Origin: Manduca sexta
Taxonomy: Eukaryota > Arthropoda > Insecta > Lepidoptera > Sphingidae
Assembly (NCBI RefSeq): GCF_014839805.1
Contig: NC_051116.1
Coordinates: forward strand, 992,001 to 1,056,000
Reading direction: 5' to 3'
DNA length: 64,000 nt
A program made the position numbers and the translations under genes. Every line of letters starts with the position of its first letter. Position 1 is the first letter of the stretch. The notes beneath the pieces are model-generated. The model did no database searches, was not told the origin of the DNA, and saw nothing but the letters and a program-made list of their open reading frames with translations. Shown piece by piece: positions 39,284 through 54,000 of the stretch.

Positions 39284-42009
39284 TTTAAATTGAGTTTGTT
39301 TGAAAACAATAATTACATTTGTCCATACATTAGAAGTATTAAACGTCCTTGAAATAATCTTGCCAATCGATAAGCATAAGAATTTCACATCACTTGCACG
39401 CACACATGCGCACTGCGGCGGCGTTTGTATGTGTGCGTCTGTGAGCTGTCAAACTTGTTTCGCGGCCGCCTTTTTCCTTTGCCAATTCACAGTAGAGTCT
39501 AATAAGAAACTGTAAACTATCTTACACAGAATACAACAATGTCTCAAAGATAATATTCAGCGAAGTAAAGCGTTTTAGCGTTAATTACATGTTTATCGCG
39601 CCACTGGTCTGTCTAAAAATAGAACTTTGATCGTCACTTGCACAGATTTTTGCCCGCCTTTTTTGCTACACACAATCACAACAATTAGAGTCAATAAGGT
39701 TCACATGACTCATTAAATGCACTTAGTATGTCCCACTATCCTTTTTTCATGCTGATTTGATGGCAAATTACATTTATTTAGCGCTACAATTGCAGAGATA
39801 CGGCACGATGGCGCCACTCGCAGTACTATGTGGTAATGTCAACAAACAAGGTTCGTTATGCCGCCGCGCGTTTCCGAACATGTATTTTCAGTTTTCTAAG
39901 AATTTACGCCACTAATATGAGTTTTATCAATAAAATTCACTCGATTTAAATGTGATTTTGATATTTTGTGGTGAATATCAATGTGTCATGGAGTCTGAGG
40001 TGCGATACCGTTTCGTTATCTGTTGCCAGCGGGCAGCGGGCCGCGGACGATGCATAATGTAGTAAATAAAACACTGTGTTTTAACACTGTTTCTTAGTTG
40101 GAAAACGTAATTGCGTTCTAGGTATAAACGCTTATTTTGATATTTTAAATGATTACTGAGCCATTTCCGTGACTTGGACACAAATTCTTCAAGGTCATTA
40201 TGATGAACGAGCCCCATTTGACATTAACTAGTTGACCTTGACATTGTTGGAAGGGAATCGATGGACATACTTAAAATGCATTTGTTTTTATTTCGCGTTG
40301 GCGCATTCATGTGTACGTGAAAACATTGTTATAGGAATACGTGGGTAAAACTATAGTTTTACATAAAATAAGTTCTGCATGTATTGTTAATATAAGTTAA
40401 ATCGATTATGAATCGATGTCTAGAGATCTAGACATGTTTTAGCAGCTCTATCAGTCATAAATGAATGCGCTACCTTGTTTATGATGTTGGTGGACAGTTT
40501 TATTGATTTTAATAACTGCGTCTTTGTTGATAGCTACCTATGTAAGCGTCCTATCGCTACCATCACAGCTACCTGTGTAGGTACATATTTTTATCTTCAT
40601 TTTTATAAGTAATGCCTTTACATGCCAACATAACTATGTAAAATGACTTTCTGAAATTGAAGAAAATAGGTCACAAAATTATCGAAACTGCGTTGTTGTA
40701 AGATATGTATGCAACAGGGGAATATTAAATCTGTTTAGTACGCAGATTTTGTTCTTTCATTTATAGTTCATTAGAAATCAAAATAAAAGTATTTTAACGC
40801 CGTAACTATATTTCTACTGCATTATTTTTGTTGCTTTTACCGAATCTTACGTCAATTTTTTAAACCGAGACGTGCCTATTTGGTCCGTAATTGGTACATG
40901 CTTGTATAAAATCTTATCTTTGATGCTAGAACTTTGTGGGGTCCACATAAGTTTTTATTTTCACGTAAAGCCATTACCAATTTGTTATATCTTTCGACTA
41001 AGCGTTAATGTCAGCTCCTTTTGAGTTTCGCGAATTAGGTCACGGATTTTTTTTCAGAAATGCAAGTATGGTCCATTTGGATTCGAATTGATTTCTTTCG
41101 CTCCACAACTTATATAATTCTACCACAAAACAATGCATTTTAACTGTAGAAAACTACGTATAGGACCTACTAAATTCCGATTTGGCACTCTTACAAATTA
41201 TTGTCAGCTTCATTCGCTCTACAATAGAGTCCGTACTCTGTTCTTATTTGATTGTAGAGATTAATCTGAAAACTTTCATTTTACACACTCTCTTGACTGT
41301 TTGAGTAAAAGAACCGAAAAAAGCCCCATAGTACTTTGAGATTTGTGACTTCACATAGTGATTTGAGAAAAATCAGAACATGAAAAATCAAAACAAAATT
41401 TCATATAATAAATCCGTGAAATTAATTAATTTGCACCCATAAAATGTCGAACATTAAACTTATATAGCTAAACACAAATACTATTCACAAACAATTCGGA
41501 AGCAGTTTCCACCAAGTAGAACGGCGAGAAACTCTAGTGTTGCTCTTTTCTAGTTCAGTTGCCTAGTTCACTTATAACATCTACTTATATTTTACAAACC
41601 TTCGTATTTATTAATGTGATAAGTGGGTATTGACAAACAACCAATTCTTCGCTTGGTTTTAATTTTACCACCTTCATTACCTGAAGGATCACGGACGCAC
41701 CTGTGTTTATAAAAATAATGGATAAATAGTATTGGTATTAACTATTGCGAGGCTCTGAGCGGCAGATTTTGGGAGGTATTTTTACTAGATTGCCCAAGGA
41801 TATGGTTTATTGTGCCATGTGTAGCCCTTCGGCAGCCTTAAAAAGCGCCCCTGGGGAATAATGGTTTGTGTGGGCCTCCAGGAATACCTCACCATAAGAA
41901 AAACAGCGGGCGACTTCGTTGGCTTTCTATGAGACAGTAGTACTACCTAGATTCGGTCCATTTATGCTGTAAATGTCAAGCGTGGCTCTATTGAAAAAAT
42001 AAAACAATA
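39284..42009. other. Intergenic gap between the 38.7-kb gene and the CEBPZ 3' end
   Basis: 39284-39900 probably holds the 5' UTR and promoter of the minus-strand exon: it is CpG-richer, with GCACTGCGGCGGCGTTTG and CGCGGCCGCC near 39410-39475. The remainder is AT-rich. An 80-codon open frame at 39978-40217 (minus) starts MGLVHHNDLEEFVSKSRKW in a fair context, but has no splice site or family match, so I do not call it. This stretch lacks SINEs and Helitrons, which is unusual here. Confidence 0.4.
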
Positions 42010-42015
42010 TTTATT
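42010..42015 (-). terminator. Poly(A) signal AATAAA of CEBPZ
   Basis: The reverse complement of TTTATT gives AATAAA 27 bases beyond the CEBPZ stop codon (TGA at 42042-42044). The spacing implies a very short 3' UTR, with cleavage expected about 10-30 bases further left, near 41980-42000. Confidence 0.6.
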
Positions 42016-42041
42016 GATTACACGATTTAATAAAACAAACA

Positions 42042-45000
42042 TCATTTCATTTTCTTCCTTTTACCACCCGGGCCTTCAGGTTTCCCGCCTTTTCGCTTCC
42101 CGCCTTTTTGGAACGATTGCTTGTCCGCCATCTTGCCTTTAGGTTTGTTGAATTTACCTTTGCTCTTTTTACCCAAAATATTTTTATTATAGCCCTTAAT
42201 CCATCGATCGCGTTTTTCCTCCCAAGCTAGTTGTTTTACGCTGGCGTTGTCGGTATTTGAAACGGCTTGGCTAGAACCTTGTTTCTTGTTAGTTGCCGTT
42301 TCTTCTAAAAGCGTGGAGAATTCTTCGGCTGACGCGAAGAGGGAGCTTAGATCGTCTTTACCTGAGAATTAATTTAATTATTCAAATTTAGAGAGACTCG
42401 GATCATATTGTAGCTTTGCCCGCAGCTTTAGCTGTTCGGTTTTGTATCTTATGCTATGGTTAATTTAGAACTGAGAATTAATAAACATACAAATACTTAC
42501 CATCAGGTACAGTGGGGTCATTTTGCCCATATTATAAAAAAATAACTATATGCTTGTTATTTACCTTTGAGTTTCATTTTGGACTTTCCTTTCTTCTTTC
42601 CGGGCACGTCTATCATATCGTCATCCTCATCGTCGTCTTCTAGAAGTAGTTCTGTAGACAAAATCGATCATCATTTATTTATTTTTATTTACTTAACATG
42701 TATACATATTACTTGTACCTTGTTGGATGTAATAAGAGTAATTAATTGTTAAAAAATATTCTAAAAAGCCTAAAGCCGTTTTTTTGGTTTAAGTGGAATT
42801 CCAAGTTTCAACAATATCAGTTCACTAGTTTAGTCTTGATAAATAAGTATCGACTTTCGCATTTATAATGAACTAGTTGACCGGACAGACGTTGTCCGTC
42901 TTAACTATGAATTTGCAGCGCGCATTCTGTCAATCGCTGACAGTTATTTCAAACAATTGACAGTTATATAAAATTAATATTTTCGTTAAGTTTTCTTAAA
43001 TTTTCTAATATTCCGCGCAATTTTTTCTTTCATAAGAACCTTCTCCTGACAGTAACAGAAGCAAAATAAAGAAGTGAAATCGGTCCAGCCCTTCACGCGT
43101 GATGGCGTGACCAAGGGAAATAGAGATTCATTTTTATATATATAGATAGATATATGAATTAAATGCAATTTACCGTCTTCTTCCCCAGAAAGTGCCGGCT
43201 CATCCTCATCTGCCGATATATTCAGTTCTCCGTCAGAACCTGTAATAAAATGTACATTATACCTGTAGGTGTTTAATCAAACATTTACATAAACATAGGA
43301 ATCTGTTGCATTTTCTTGTAATTTTCAGAATTTTTTATACTAATTTTGGCGGTACTCTGAGAGCCGCGGGCAGGTTAGGACAACATTCTTTTGACTGTTA
43401 TGCAATTTTATTAACAAATCTTTCATTTCCATAGAGATAAATTACAACAAGTTCCACAATGAGCTTCTGTCGTCCATTTACCGCCATTTTTATCAAATGA
43501 TCGCAATCAATTTTTCTATCTATCGCGAAAATGGACCATGTATTTTGACAAGCTTACAAATGAGTTATTTTGATTGGTTCATTCTTAGAATCGGATTGAA
43601 GATTGAGATTGGGATCGATTATTGAAAACTGGCTGTCAAATCAAGATCATCCAAGGCCATGATCCTCATCAGTATTGTTTAGGACCACGTTTTGCTTAGT
43701 GGCAGAAGCACACATTGCGATGGTTCATACCTAGCCGCACTCGAACATGAGAGACCTTACTACCTTTGATACCTTTTTATGTGAGTGAATATCTGCCATA
43801 TGTTATATGCTGTCTCACTTATTGATACGGGCCTTCGCTACTACTAAGAGGGATATGGCTTTAGTCCACCACGCTGGCCTAGAGCGGATTGGTAGACTTC
43901 ATATACCCTCAATATTCTTACACAGAATTTTTCAGGTATGCCAGTTTCCTTACATTTTTTTCCTTTCTCATTAAAGCAAGCGATAACTCACAAAGAATAC
44001 ACACATAATTTTAGAAAAGTTAGAGGTATGTGCCACTGTGTTTTGAACCTGCAGACATTCGTCTTGGCAGTCCATTCCACACCCAACTAGACTAACTTAC
44101 TTTTTTTTGCATTTATACAAAATTTCTGGTCTTTTCATAAACACGAATCAATATACAACATAAAGATACACAAACCTCCTTCCTCCACATCATCGAGATC
44201 AGCATCATCGTCATCGCTGCCGAGGTCATCATTATCATTATCATGATCATCAGCCTTCTTCGGCCGTTTCTGCTTCGCAGCTTCCATCTCCGCCAAGTAA
44301 TCGATCTCCTCGTCAGATTCCGCTGGAAAATAGAAATTGTCAATATCGAAAATACATTGCTGAGGAATAATCGTCTCCCATCAGTCGACACCATCTGGAC
44401 CCCACTCCAATTACCAGCTGTGGTGGGGACACTTTACCTTGGCTGTATACAAAAATATAAGAAAGGGTTACAATTTTAAAATTATACATTGTAGCCCAAG
44501 GCATCAAAATTACAGAACTTAAACGTCTATAATATGAGTTGTGTAAAAAACTACTAGATTATTATTTCTTTTTCCATCGTTATGGTTATGTTCCCGCTCC
44601 TCAGAGCTTAGCTGTTAGGATTCAATTAGTAACTATGTAACAATAATGTGTCCACATATGACTGCAATATAGAATAATATATTATATTCATGTGTCTTAG
44701 TATAATGAAAGATTTGTAATCTATTTTGTAATTTATTTTGTTGTCCAAATAAATAAACAGATTAGACGGATTGATAAAATGTGTGTCACCTGTCTTGCTG
44801 GTGCCCGTGAGGTTGTCCAGGTACTGGTTGAAATCCTCGCTGGTGACGGAGTCCACGTCGCTGTCTTCGTCGTCAGAAGCCTGGGCCTCGCGGCGCTTGC
44901 GCAGGAAACTGGAGTGTAATGGGAATTAGTGATTTGATATTTATGGTTAGCAGCAGCTGAAGTTTAACATTTAAAGGGCCTATTTCATAATTTCCGAATA

Positions 45001-48000
45001 AATGCTAATCGTCGCATAAATGTATAAGCCAAATACAAAAGTCAAATTCTGATGCACTGAAGTAAATGGTCCTTGGAACTTGTGAAAGAGGCCCTAGATC
45101 AATACACAGTGAATATTTTTTTTAATATTAAATGTAGGGTTTAAGTATGGTTTCTGGTCTAATATTGTGAAATATAAATAGCTGGACCAATTCAAAATTT
45201 CAATTCAACCATTCATGCTAATTTTAATAACAACATTTCCTACCATTTTTGGTCATGTCTTACGTTTGTTAGCCTGACAAAGACCAGCTTACACAAACAC
45301 AACGGACTTTTGTGTGACCGCTTTAGGGGTTTGTAACCCTTTTAAAATAAGTGACCATGCTGAGGGCAACCAACGGATTACGAACCTCGGCTAAGGACGG
45401 TCAGTGGGAGAGGACGAGACATCGACGTTTTGGGTGAATCTTAAAGTATTGTTCATGACCCAGACTTTGCGTTTAGTAGTTATAAAAACTATTTTTCTTC
45501 TGCAACATGAGCAGAGAGCGTTGTATGGACCACTGAGGTGGTGGTGAGAAACTGTAGATTATTGTTTCGATCTAAACAACCATTAAAAAACCCCAAACAA
45601 TAATTTTATGACATGAATTAACTAATCAAAGTTGATTTTATGGGACACAATCTACTTTTTCAATTGCTGTATAACTTACTCGTATAAGAATTTCTCATCG
45701 ACCGGTATCTTGGAAGCGTCTTCGTTCAGATATGAAGACGAATTTATTGGTATGCTTCTCATACCTGTACAGAAAACAATAAAAAAACGTCAATCAATGC
45801 TACCAAGCTAATTTATACTATACTAGTTTTTGCCCGCGGCTCCGCTCGCGTTATAAAGTTTTTCGGGCTAAAGTTTTCCGTTATAAAAGTCACGCTATAT
45901 ATTTTCCCGGAAGCTTATGTTCTTCCCAGGGTCTCAAACTGTCTCCATACCAAATTTCATCTTAATACGTTGGGTAGTTTTTGAGTTTAACACGTTTAGG
46001 CAGACAGATGCAGCGGTGGACTTTGTTTTATAATATATTTTTTAGAACTTTTTAAGAGGAACAATCCCGTCATACATCATTGTTGCATAACTTTAACCGT
46101 TTACGCAGCGCACGCAACCGAAGCTCTCAAAACTAATAATTTTTCCCCGTTTTTGCAACATGTTTCATTACTGCTCCGCTCCTATTGGTCATAGCGTGAT
46201 GATATATAGCCTATAGCACTCCACGAACAAAGGGCTATCCAACGCAAAAAGAATTTTTCAGTTTGGACCGGTAGTTCCTGAGATTAGCGCGTTCAAACAA
46301 ACAAACAAACAAACTCTTCAGCTTTATATAATAGTATAGATAATAAAATCTTAACCAGTGACTTATGTCTACCAATTTATTTTTAAAGTGCCTCATGATA
46401 AATTTCAATATTTAATAGTGTAATACTAAATTACATAATAGTTCTAAGTGTGCATTGACTAGTGTGTACCCTTTTGAAGGATATTATAAATAGAATTATA
46501 ATAATATCATCCGTGTATTATACTGTCCCACTGTTGGGCACGGGCCTCTTCTAGTTCTGAGAGGATTAGACCTTAATTCACCACGCTGGCCTAGTGCGGA
46601 TTAGTAGACTTCACATACTTTGAAAATGCTTTTTTAGAGAACTTTTCAGGTATGCAGATGTTTGGCTTTACCGTTAAAGCAAGCGATAACTCAAAGAATA
46701 CGTATAATTTTGGACAAGTTAGAAGCGCGTGTTCTTGGGTTTTGAACATGCGGACATTCGTCTCGACAGTCTGTTCAACACCTAACTAGGCTATCGCTAC
46801 TTTTGAGAGATATTGTATTCAGAACACACACAGACTTATTAATCATTTAATTATCAATTATCAATAAAATTTATATATAACATAACCGCATATCAATCAA
46901 ATTCTAAGTGTACGGAAAATACGGTATAGTCACCTTTAGCAGTATAGTTTTTCCTGACAGCGAACTTGGGATGCGATCCCTTGACCTTCTTGACGCCGTC
47001 CTCCTGCTCGGTGTCGGCTCGCTTCTTGGGGTTCTTGAACACGAACCGGTCCAGGAATCGAATCCCTGAGAAATCCTTTAGCGGATCGCCGCTGTATTGG
47101 ATTATTTGATCTGTAAAAAATATCAAATTATATTTTGATCTTTATTTTTATATCATCATGAAATATAAAAATAAATATGCATTTTACTGGGGAACATTGT
47201 GGATTACTTTTAATGAAAGAATCTTTAGAATTGGCGCATAGTCTTGTCAAAATATTCACGAAAACTATATATAATTGCTTCGAAATAATTCACTCTTTAT
47301 CAGAATGTATAGTCAACAAAAATAAGTTTATGTCCACGAAAAATGCTTACAGCGCCCGCTGGATAGTGTAGCAAAATTTTTAGAATTTCATTAATATTTT
47401 TTATATGTGCAGAGCTCAGTAACCCCACGGCACCTGATGGTAAGTGTAGTGGGGTCAAATAGAATGACTGACGACTGACGAGAGATGATGGCTCCCCAAT
47501 AGTTGACACGATTATGTCGACCTGTTAGAACCAGAGATATACAAGCTGATCCCGGAACGCGACACTTACGTGGGCCACTATGGCGAGTTTTAACACCTTG
47601 TGTAAGATAGTCACTACGGGCGGATAAAAAATATATCCTACCACCAGCAAAACAGCTTTTTACAACACTCACCATCGAGCAGTTTCCTAGCGAACAGCTT
47701 GACAGTGGGGTGAGCGTGTTTCGACAACAATATCAGTTCCAAATACGCCGAGCAGGTGGCGCCACTGTACAACGGGTTGCGAGAGAACGGATTGTACTCA
47801 GTTATCATCTGAAATAATAAATATTCTTTACAATATACAGTCAGCCTGAGTTAATGTACTTGAGGGTACATACAAAATTGAAGTAACAAAGTGATTAGTA
47901 GCAAATTATGTGCGGTCGTATTGCTAACCATCAATAAAATGCCTTAACATAACATTCCTCATTTGGAGAGAACCAAAATTTTTTCTGTATGGGCTCAGTA

Positions 48001-51000
48001 GACTCCACTATACTTGATGGCAAGCGGAGTGTGTTTCAAATTGTGTCGCCTGACGAAAGGTCCTTCACCAGTCATAATGATGCCTGTTCAAACTAGATAT
48101 ATACAGGGTGATCCCTGAACGCGAAACACGTAGGTGTCCATGGGTTTTTTTTTGGGGTATCAGGCCCCACTGTCAGCACCGGGGGAAACCTGCAAATGGG
48201 ATACTGGAAACCCCTAGCTTAGCAACTGCAGGGCCAAGGAGGACAGTTTGGAGGGGATAGCTGAAGAAAGTGCGGGGGAAGAAGGAAACCTCTTAGGTTG
48301 TGAAGAAATATGAACGCAATCTCCTTGTTAGTGTCATTTATTGTGACTGCGTAGGTTTCTTCTAAAAACAAAAACTGTACGTTCTGTCTTCTTTCACGCT
48401 TCAACTCGTGTCATTTCCTAATAAAAACTAACTCCGTTTATATACAATAATATATTATTTTATCAGGTTGGGAGGAGAGGAGATGGCCAGGAAATATTCG
48501 CGAGAACTTATAGACCTCAACGTTAATTAGCAACCATGGGATTTATTTGTGTACGGTGGTCACTATAGAGGTGTATACACATATCACCAGCATCTTTAGT
48601 CCACCACCACCTGACCTAGGACGAGTTAGCAGACCTAACTTACCCTCGAAATCACTATAGAGAACTTCTTATTTATACAGGTTTCCTAACAATGTTTTCC
48701 TTCACCAATAAAGTTGATTTTTGATAAAAAAAAAGAGATAACTACTAAAAGTTAAAAACCAGTATTTTTACAGCTTTGAATGACGAGACGAGCTTGCCGT
48801 TCGCCTGATGGTAAGTGATACGACCGCCCATAAACAATAACATCATCCAACACCTTGAATCACATAGTATTGTTTGGTATTACTGCGCTTGCCTGAGACA
48901 TGAGCTGTTAAGTCTCATTATGTCCAGTAGTTACATACACATATATACTTTCCCGCACTCACACACCCCACTACAACTCCTGTAAGCCAGACTCCAGCAA
49001 TGGCATTGTATGAGAACGAGCGGTGAAGCTCAACGAGTCACAGGGAAAACTAATTTGTCATTATTATAATAATAATAATAATATCATCCCTGTATTATAT
49101 ACTTGCCCACTGCTGAGCACGGGCCTCCTCTACTACTGAGAGGGACTAGGCCTTAGTCCACCACGCTGGCCTAGTGCGGATTGGTAGACTTCACACACCT
49201 TCGAAATTCCTATAGAGAACTTCTCAGATGTGCAGGTTTCCTCACGATGTTTTCCTTCACCGTTAAAGCGAACGATAAATTCACAAAGAATACACACATG
49301 ATTTTTTAGAAAAGTCAGAGGTGTGTGCCCTTGGGATTTGAACCTGCGGACATTCGGCTTGGCAGTCCGTTCCACACCCAACTAGGCTATCGCCGCTTAT
49401 TATTTGTCATTATGCCGCAACGAAATTAATCAAACAGAAAGATAGAGAGGAGTTGGAAATATTGATTGTCCACTTCCCTCCATAGCAATGCGGGTGACAT
49501 AATCATGATCTAAGGAGGCGTTTTAACCTCAACATACACACTATAGTTTAATAATAATATTTGGTTTGTGTCCTTTTTATATTTGTTTTTCGTGTGTGTG
49601 CAACAAAGAGTTATTGTATTGTATAGTATACCTTATCCATATTAACGGTCTTCTTCAGCTGTATCTTAGCGACTGCCTCCTTCTCTTCATCATCATTTTT
49701 GACCTCGGCTTCCGTTTTGACCCTGGCGTGGAACCAGCCCGGGGTGGTGGCAGACGGCGCCTTGCGTTTCTTCGGCTTGACGTTGCCTTCCTCGTCTATT
49801 TTGAGGTCCACATACTGTTCTTCGTCATCATCTTAAATCATACAGGAAATGCCTTTAAAGTCTTTCATGCTAACTAATTCCTTATGTTATCTATACTATT
49901 ATATAAAGCTGAAGAGTTTGTTTGTTTTAACGCGCTAATCAAATGAACTAACGGTTCGAATTGAAAAATTCTTTTAGTGTTGGATAGACCATTTTGCGGG
50001 GAATGCTTTATGCTATATATCATCACGGTGTGACCAATAGGAGCGAAGCAGTAATAAGAAATGTTGCAAAAATGGAGAGAATTTATTATTTTTGAGAGCT
50101 TCTGTTGCGTGCGCTGTGTAAACGGTTAAATTTATGAAATAAATATGTATGACGGAATTATTCCTAATTCATAATTATTACCTAACTAAATAAGTAGTCC
50201 CATTTACTGCATGCTGTGACGCCTGAGGGTAATACCTTTAACACGTGTTTTATTTCAAGGATTTAGTTAATTATAAGTTATAGGAAAAAAAAATCTAAAT
50301 AAAAAAAAAATTGGTAGGAATAGATATCCCGGAGGCACTGCATCTGGTGGCATCTAGCGATCAGCTGTCCAAGACTCGACCAAGTGACACGGTCACGATC
50401 CTCAGCATTGAGGGAACGATTAGAGAGAAACAGAGAGCGAGAGAGAAAGAGGGAGAGAAAGAGAGAGATATAACAGGAGTATATCACGTGTTACAAACTC
50501 ACCCATCAACAGATCCTTCTTGTCACCGCGCAGGAGATCGACTCTCTTCTGCTCCACTTTGATCTCTTCCTCTGCAGTGGAGTCTAACGTACCGTTCACT
50601 TCTGTTACAGTGTCGTCTGCTTCATCATTCACTACTGGTATCTCTTCTTTTATTTCCTTAATAAGAAATGTGTAAATTATTATAAATTGTTGATATCTAT
50701 ACTAATATATAAAGCTGAAGAGTTTGTTTGTTTGTGCACTGTAATCTCAGGAAACAGAAAACCGATTTGAAAACATTACTCTCGAGTGCTATAGGCTGTT
50801 TTTATGTCACTAAAATATTTATTACAGGACTTTTTCTCTTGGAAAAACCTTTTTCACGCGAGCAGAGCTGCGAGCAAAAGCTAGTCCCTTATATCGTCGA
50901 TTGCAATCTGTTTTGCTGCTCAAATAAATAAATATTTTTATGGAAAATAATGGCACATAGTAGAGGATCAACTTGTAGTTACAAAACATCTTTACAAGCC

Positions 51001-54000
51001 AAACTAACCTCTTTAATTTCCTTTATACTCCAAACCAGCCTCACAGCTTCCTTCTTAGCGCCATCCTTCAACACTTGCGATATAAGGAACAGTATCCCAC
51101 AGGCCTGCGCAGGAGTCATGTAACAACACAACTGCAGCAACCGTTTGATGAACGCCGTCACTCTATCTATATTCTTGTCTTGCTTTAACGACTTGAATAT
51201 GAGTGAGAACAACAGTGCGGAGTGGGTCGTGTTGAATATCTCCACGCTTGTTAACTTGCGGTAGAGGGCGGTGTAGTACCTGGAAAAAATAAGGGCGTGT
51301 AGAAATGAAAAATTGGGAATGTCCTGTGTGCAAAAATGTGTGAACAAAAAGTTTAGTTTTTTTGAAGGGTGGGATATTACAGATTGAGTAAAATAAAAAA
51401 CCTGCATAGATGGAGTCAAATTTGGTTTTTTGTTTTAAAGTTAACATTGTCAAAACAAGAAATTAGTTCCACATTTTACATCATGGCGAGGATCTTTATT
51501 TTTCTAGGCCATAAATAGTCTGCAAATAGTTATATCCCGATTCCGATTTGAATCATACGTCAAGGTCACACTAAAATAATCATAAAATATAAGGCGTAAA
51601 AATACATTCTTTCCTCAATATTAAATCTTAAATGCCACCGTTTAATAATTGGTTTAATAAATAAATACATCTAAGCTTCTATTAAATTAATTCCAGTCAC
51701 ACATATATATCGATGATCTCAGTAGATATTATTGTAACTTAAGGCGATACCTCAAGGTCCATTTTCATACATTTTGTTTCACCTTTAATCTGGGTAACTA
51801 AACAAGTATTGGCAAGTAAAGAATTTAAATTCACGTCTAGTTAGTGATTAGTTCATGTTCATTAGTTCATCATGGATACTTCTGCCTTTAAAATTTCGTC
51901 ATATTAAATTTTAAAGGCCGAAATATCCATGATTATTAATTATTTTTACGTTTTTCTTTCAACTGCGAGAACTAATCACTAACTAGACGTGAATTTAAAT
52001 TCTTTACTTGCCAATACTTGTTTAGTTACCCAGATTAAAGGTGAAACAATATGTATGAAAATGGACCTTGAGGTATCGCCTTAATCATTGAGGATTATCA
52101 TCAAAACTTTAATAAATTCAAATAGACTCATTTTCTGAAGTCGGTTAAATCTTACCTATCCGCATTCCCCTTGCCGCTGATGTGAAACAGCAGCGCAAGC
52201 GCATGCACCGACACGTTCAAGCCGGCGAGGTGCACGAGGCGGTGCAGCGCGTGCACGTGCGCGGCCGCACACATGCGCTCCGCGTCCGCGAACGGGTACG
52301 CACGCTTCACGCCCGTCAGTATGGCGGACATGAGGCGCGAGTCGATGTCGCCCTGGGAGAAAATGGAGTTAGCATTATAGCCAACTAAAGCTAAGATAGC
52401 CATCATAAAATGATAGACTATTTGGCCCTAAGTAGATATTGGCATAATAAATTTGCTCACTAATAGGCATCAATTGTTAAACTATTGGTACGGCAAACAG
52501 GTTAAAAACAACACATAATAAAAAAATTGTATAATTCAATATATTCAAACAAAAGAGAAATTTTACTATTTGATTAACCAAACAGTTTTTTTTAATAAGT
52601 CTAGTCAACGTCAGACCCACCACTACAACTCCTGTAAGCCAGGATCAGCAGTAGTATTGTATGACAACGAGCAGTGAAGCTCGCCGAGTCTCATAACAAA
52701 AGTCTCTATAACCCTGAGCAGTTTTAATTAATTGTATAAACATAATCAACTCAGAAGTTTGTTTATAACAGTATTTTATAACAGTGAAGCCGCTAGCAAC
52801 ACTTAGTAACCAAAATTAATGAACATACCTTTTTGATGGAAGCTTTGAAGAACGAGAAGTATATTCTGATGAGATTCTCAGCGATCTTCGAATCGTCCTT
52901 GCCCAAAAAAAACTGGTTCAGGAAACACACGCCATAGTACTGCGCACGCGGCGATATATTCGTTCTATAATTATAACAATGTTTATTATAATATAAATAC
53001 ACAAATTCTCTTTATTGCATCCTTGGTAGTGGATACTAGCTTCGGACATGGACGTCCTGAGTTAGATTTTTTGAGGGAAATTTATGTTGATTTTATTTAA
53101 CACGATTCCTTATGGATTTTATTTCACTGAGGTTAACATCAAGCACGGGTCAGTCTAAGTATTACAGCAATTTGAGAGTGGTATGAACAACTGAAAAATA
53201 CATGTATTGAGATTATTATTTATTTTAACATACGCATTTGCTGGTGATAGGATATATTTTATATCCGCCCGGATAGCTACCACCGTACACAAGGTGTTAA
53301 AATCCGTCAAAGTGGCCCATATAAGTGTGTCGCGTTCCGGGATCAGCATGTGTATATCCAGTTCCAACAGAGCGGCTTATTGTTTCTATAGGGGACCGGC
53401 CTATGCTCGATTTTGTACATTATTCTATATGTAATGGTTTTTAATACGAAAAAGAAGCACGTCTGAGAAAACAGCATAAAAATTGGTTAAAAAATGAGCG
53501 AGTAATTCATATTTAAAATATTGTAACGTGCAGAAGTGGGCGCGATGTGGGGATATCGCTTCATCTCTTTCTTTCGCACGCGTCGTAATTCCCGATGACG
53601 TCACATGTGGATATTTTGTCTCTTTTCTGTTTCTTGTTAACTACCCTTTCCGCCGAAATTCAAAGACTTATAACTTGTTGATTTTTTACCGGATTTTAAT
53701 AATTCCTTTTGTGTTATAATTTATATAACGTAAATATTTGATAATAGTAAAGAACAAAAATGAGTCCGGTACCCTATTGCCGAGGGGTAATCATCTCTCG
53801 TCAGTCGATACACTATTGGACTTCACTCCACTTACCATCGGGTGCAGTGGGATCATTTTTTATTTATTTATTTAATACACTTTATATACAAAGAGTATAA
53901 AGGCGGACTTAATGTCGAAGGCATTCTCTACCAGGCAACCTTTAGCTGGTACAGAGACTTAAGAGGTAGGTGTATACAACGAGAGAAGGTAGTGGAGAGA

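Noticed and set aside
38712..39293. 193-codon plus-strand frame
   Set aside because: Antisense shadow of the minus-strand first exon, which has the ATG context, donor and better composition.
39978..40217. 80-codon minus-strand frame MGLVHHNDLEEFV...
   Set aside because: The ATG context is fair and the peptide looks protein-like at first, but there is no family, no downstream donor and low-complexity drift at the end. Not enough to call.
44113..44394. 93-codon minus-strand frame rich in Met/Arg/Ile
   Set aside because: Out-of-frame reading of CEBPZ exon 17 (GAT repeats of the acidic region).
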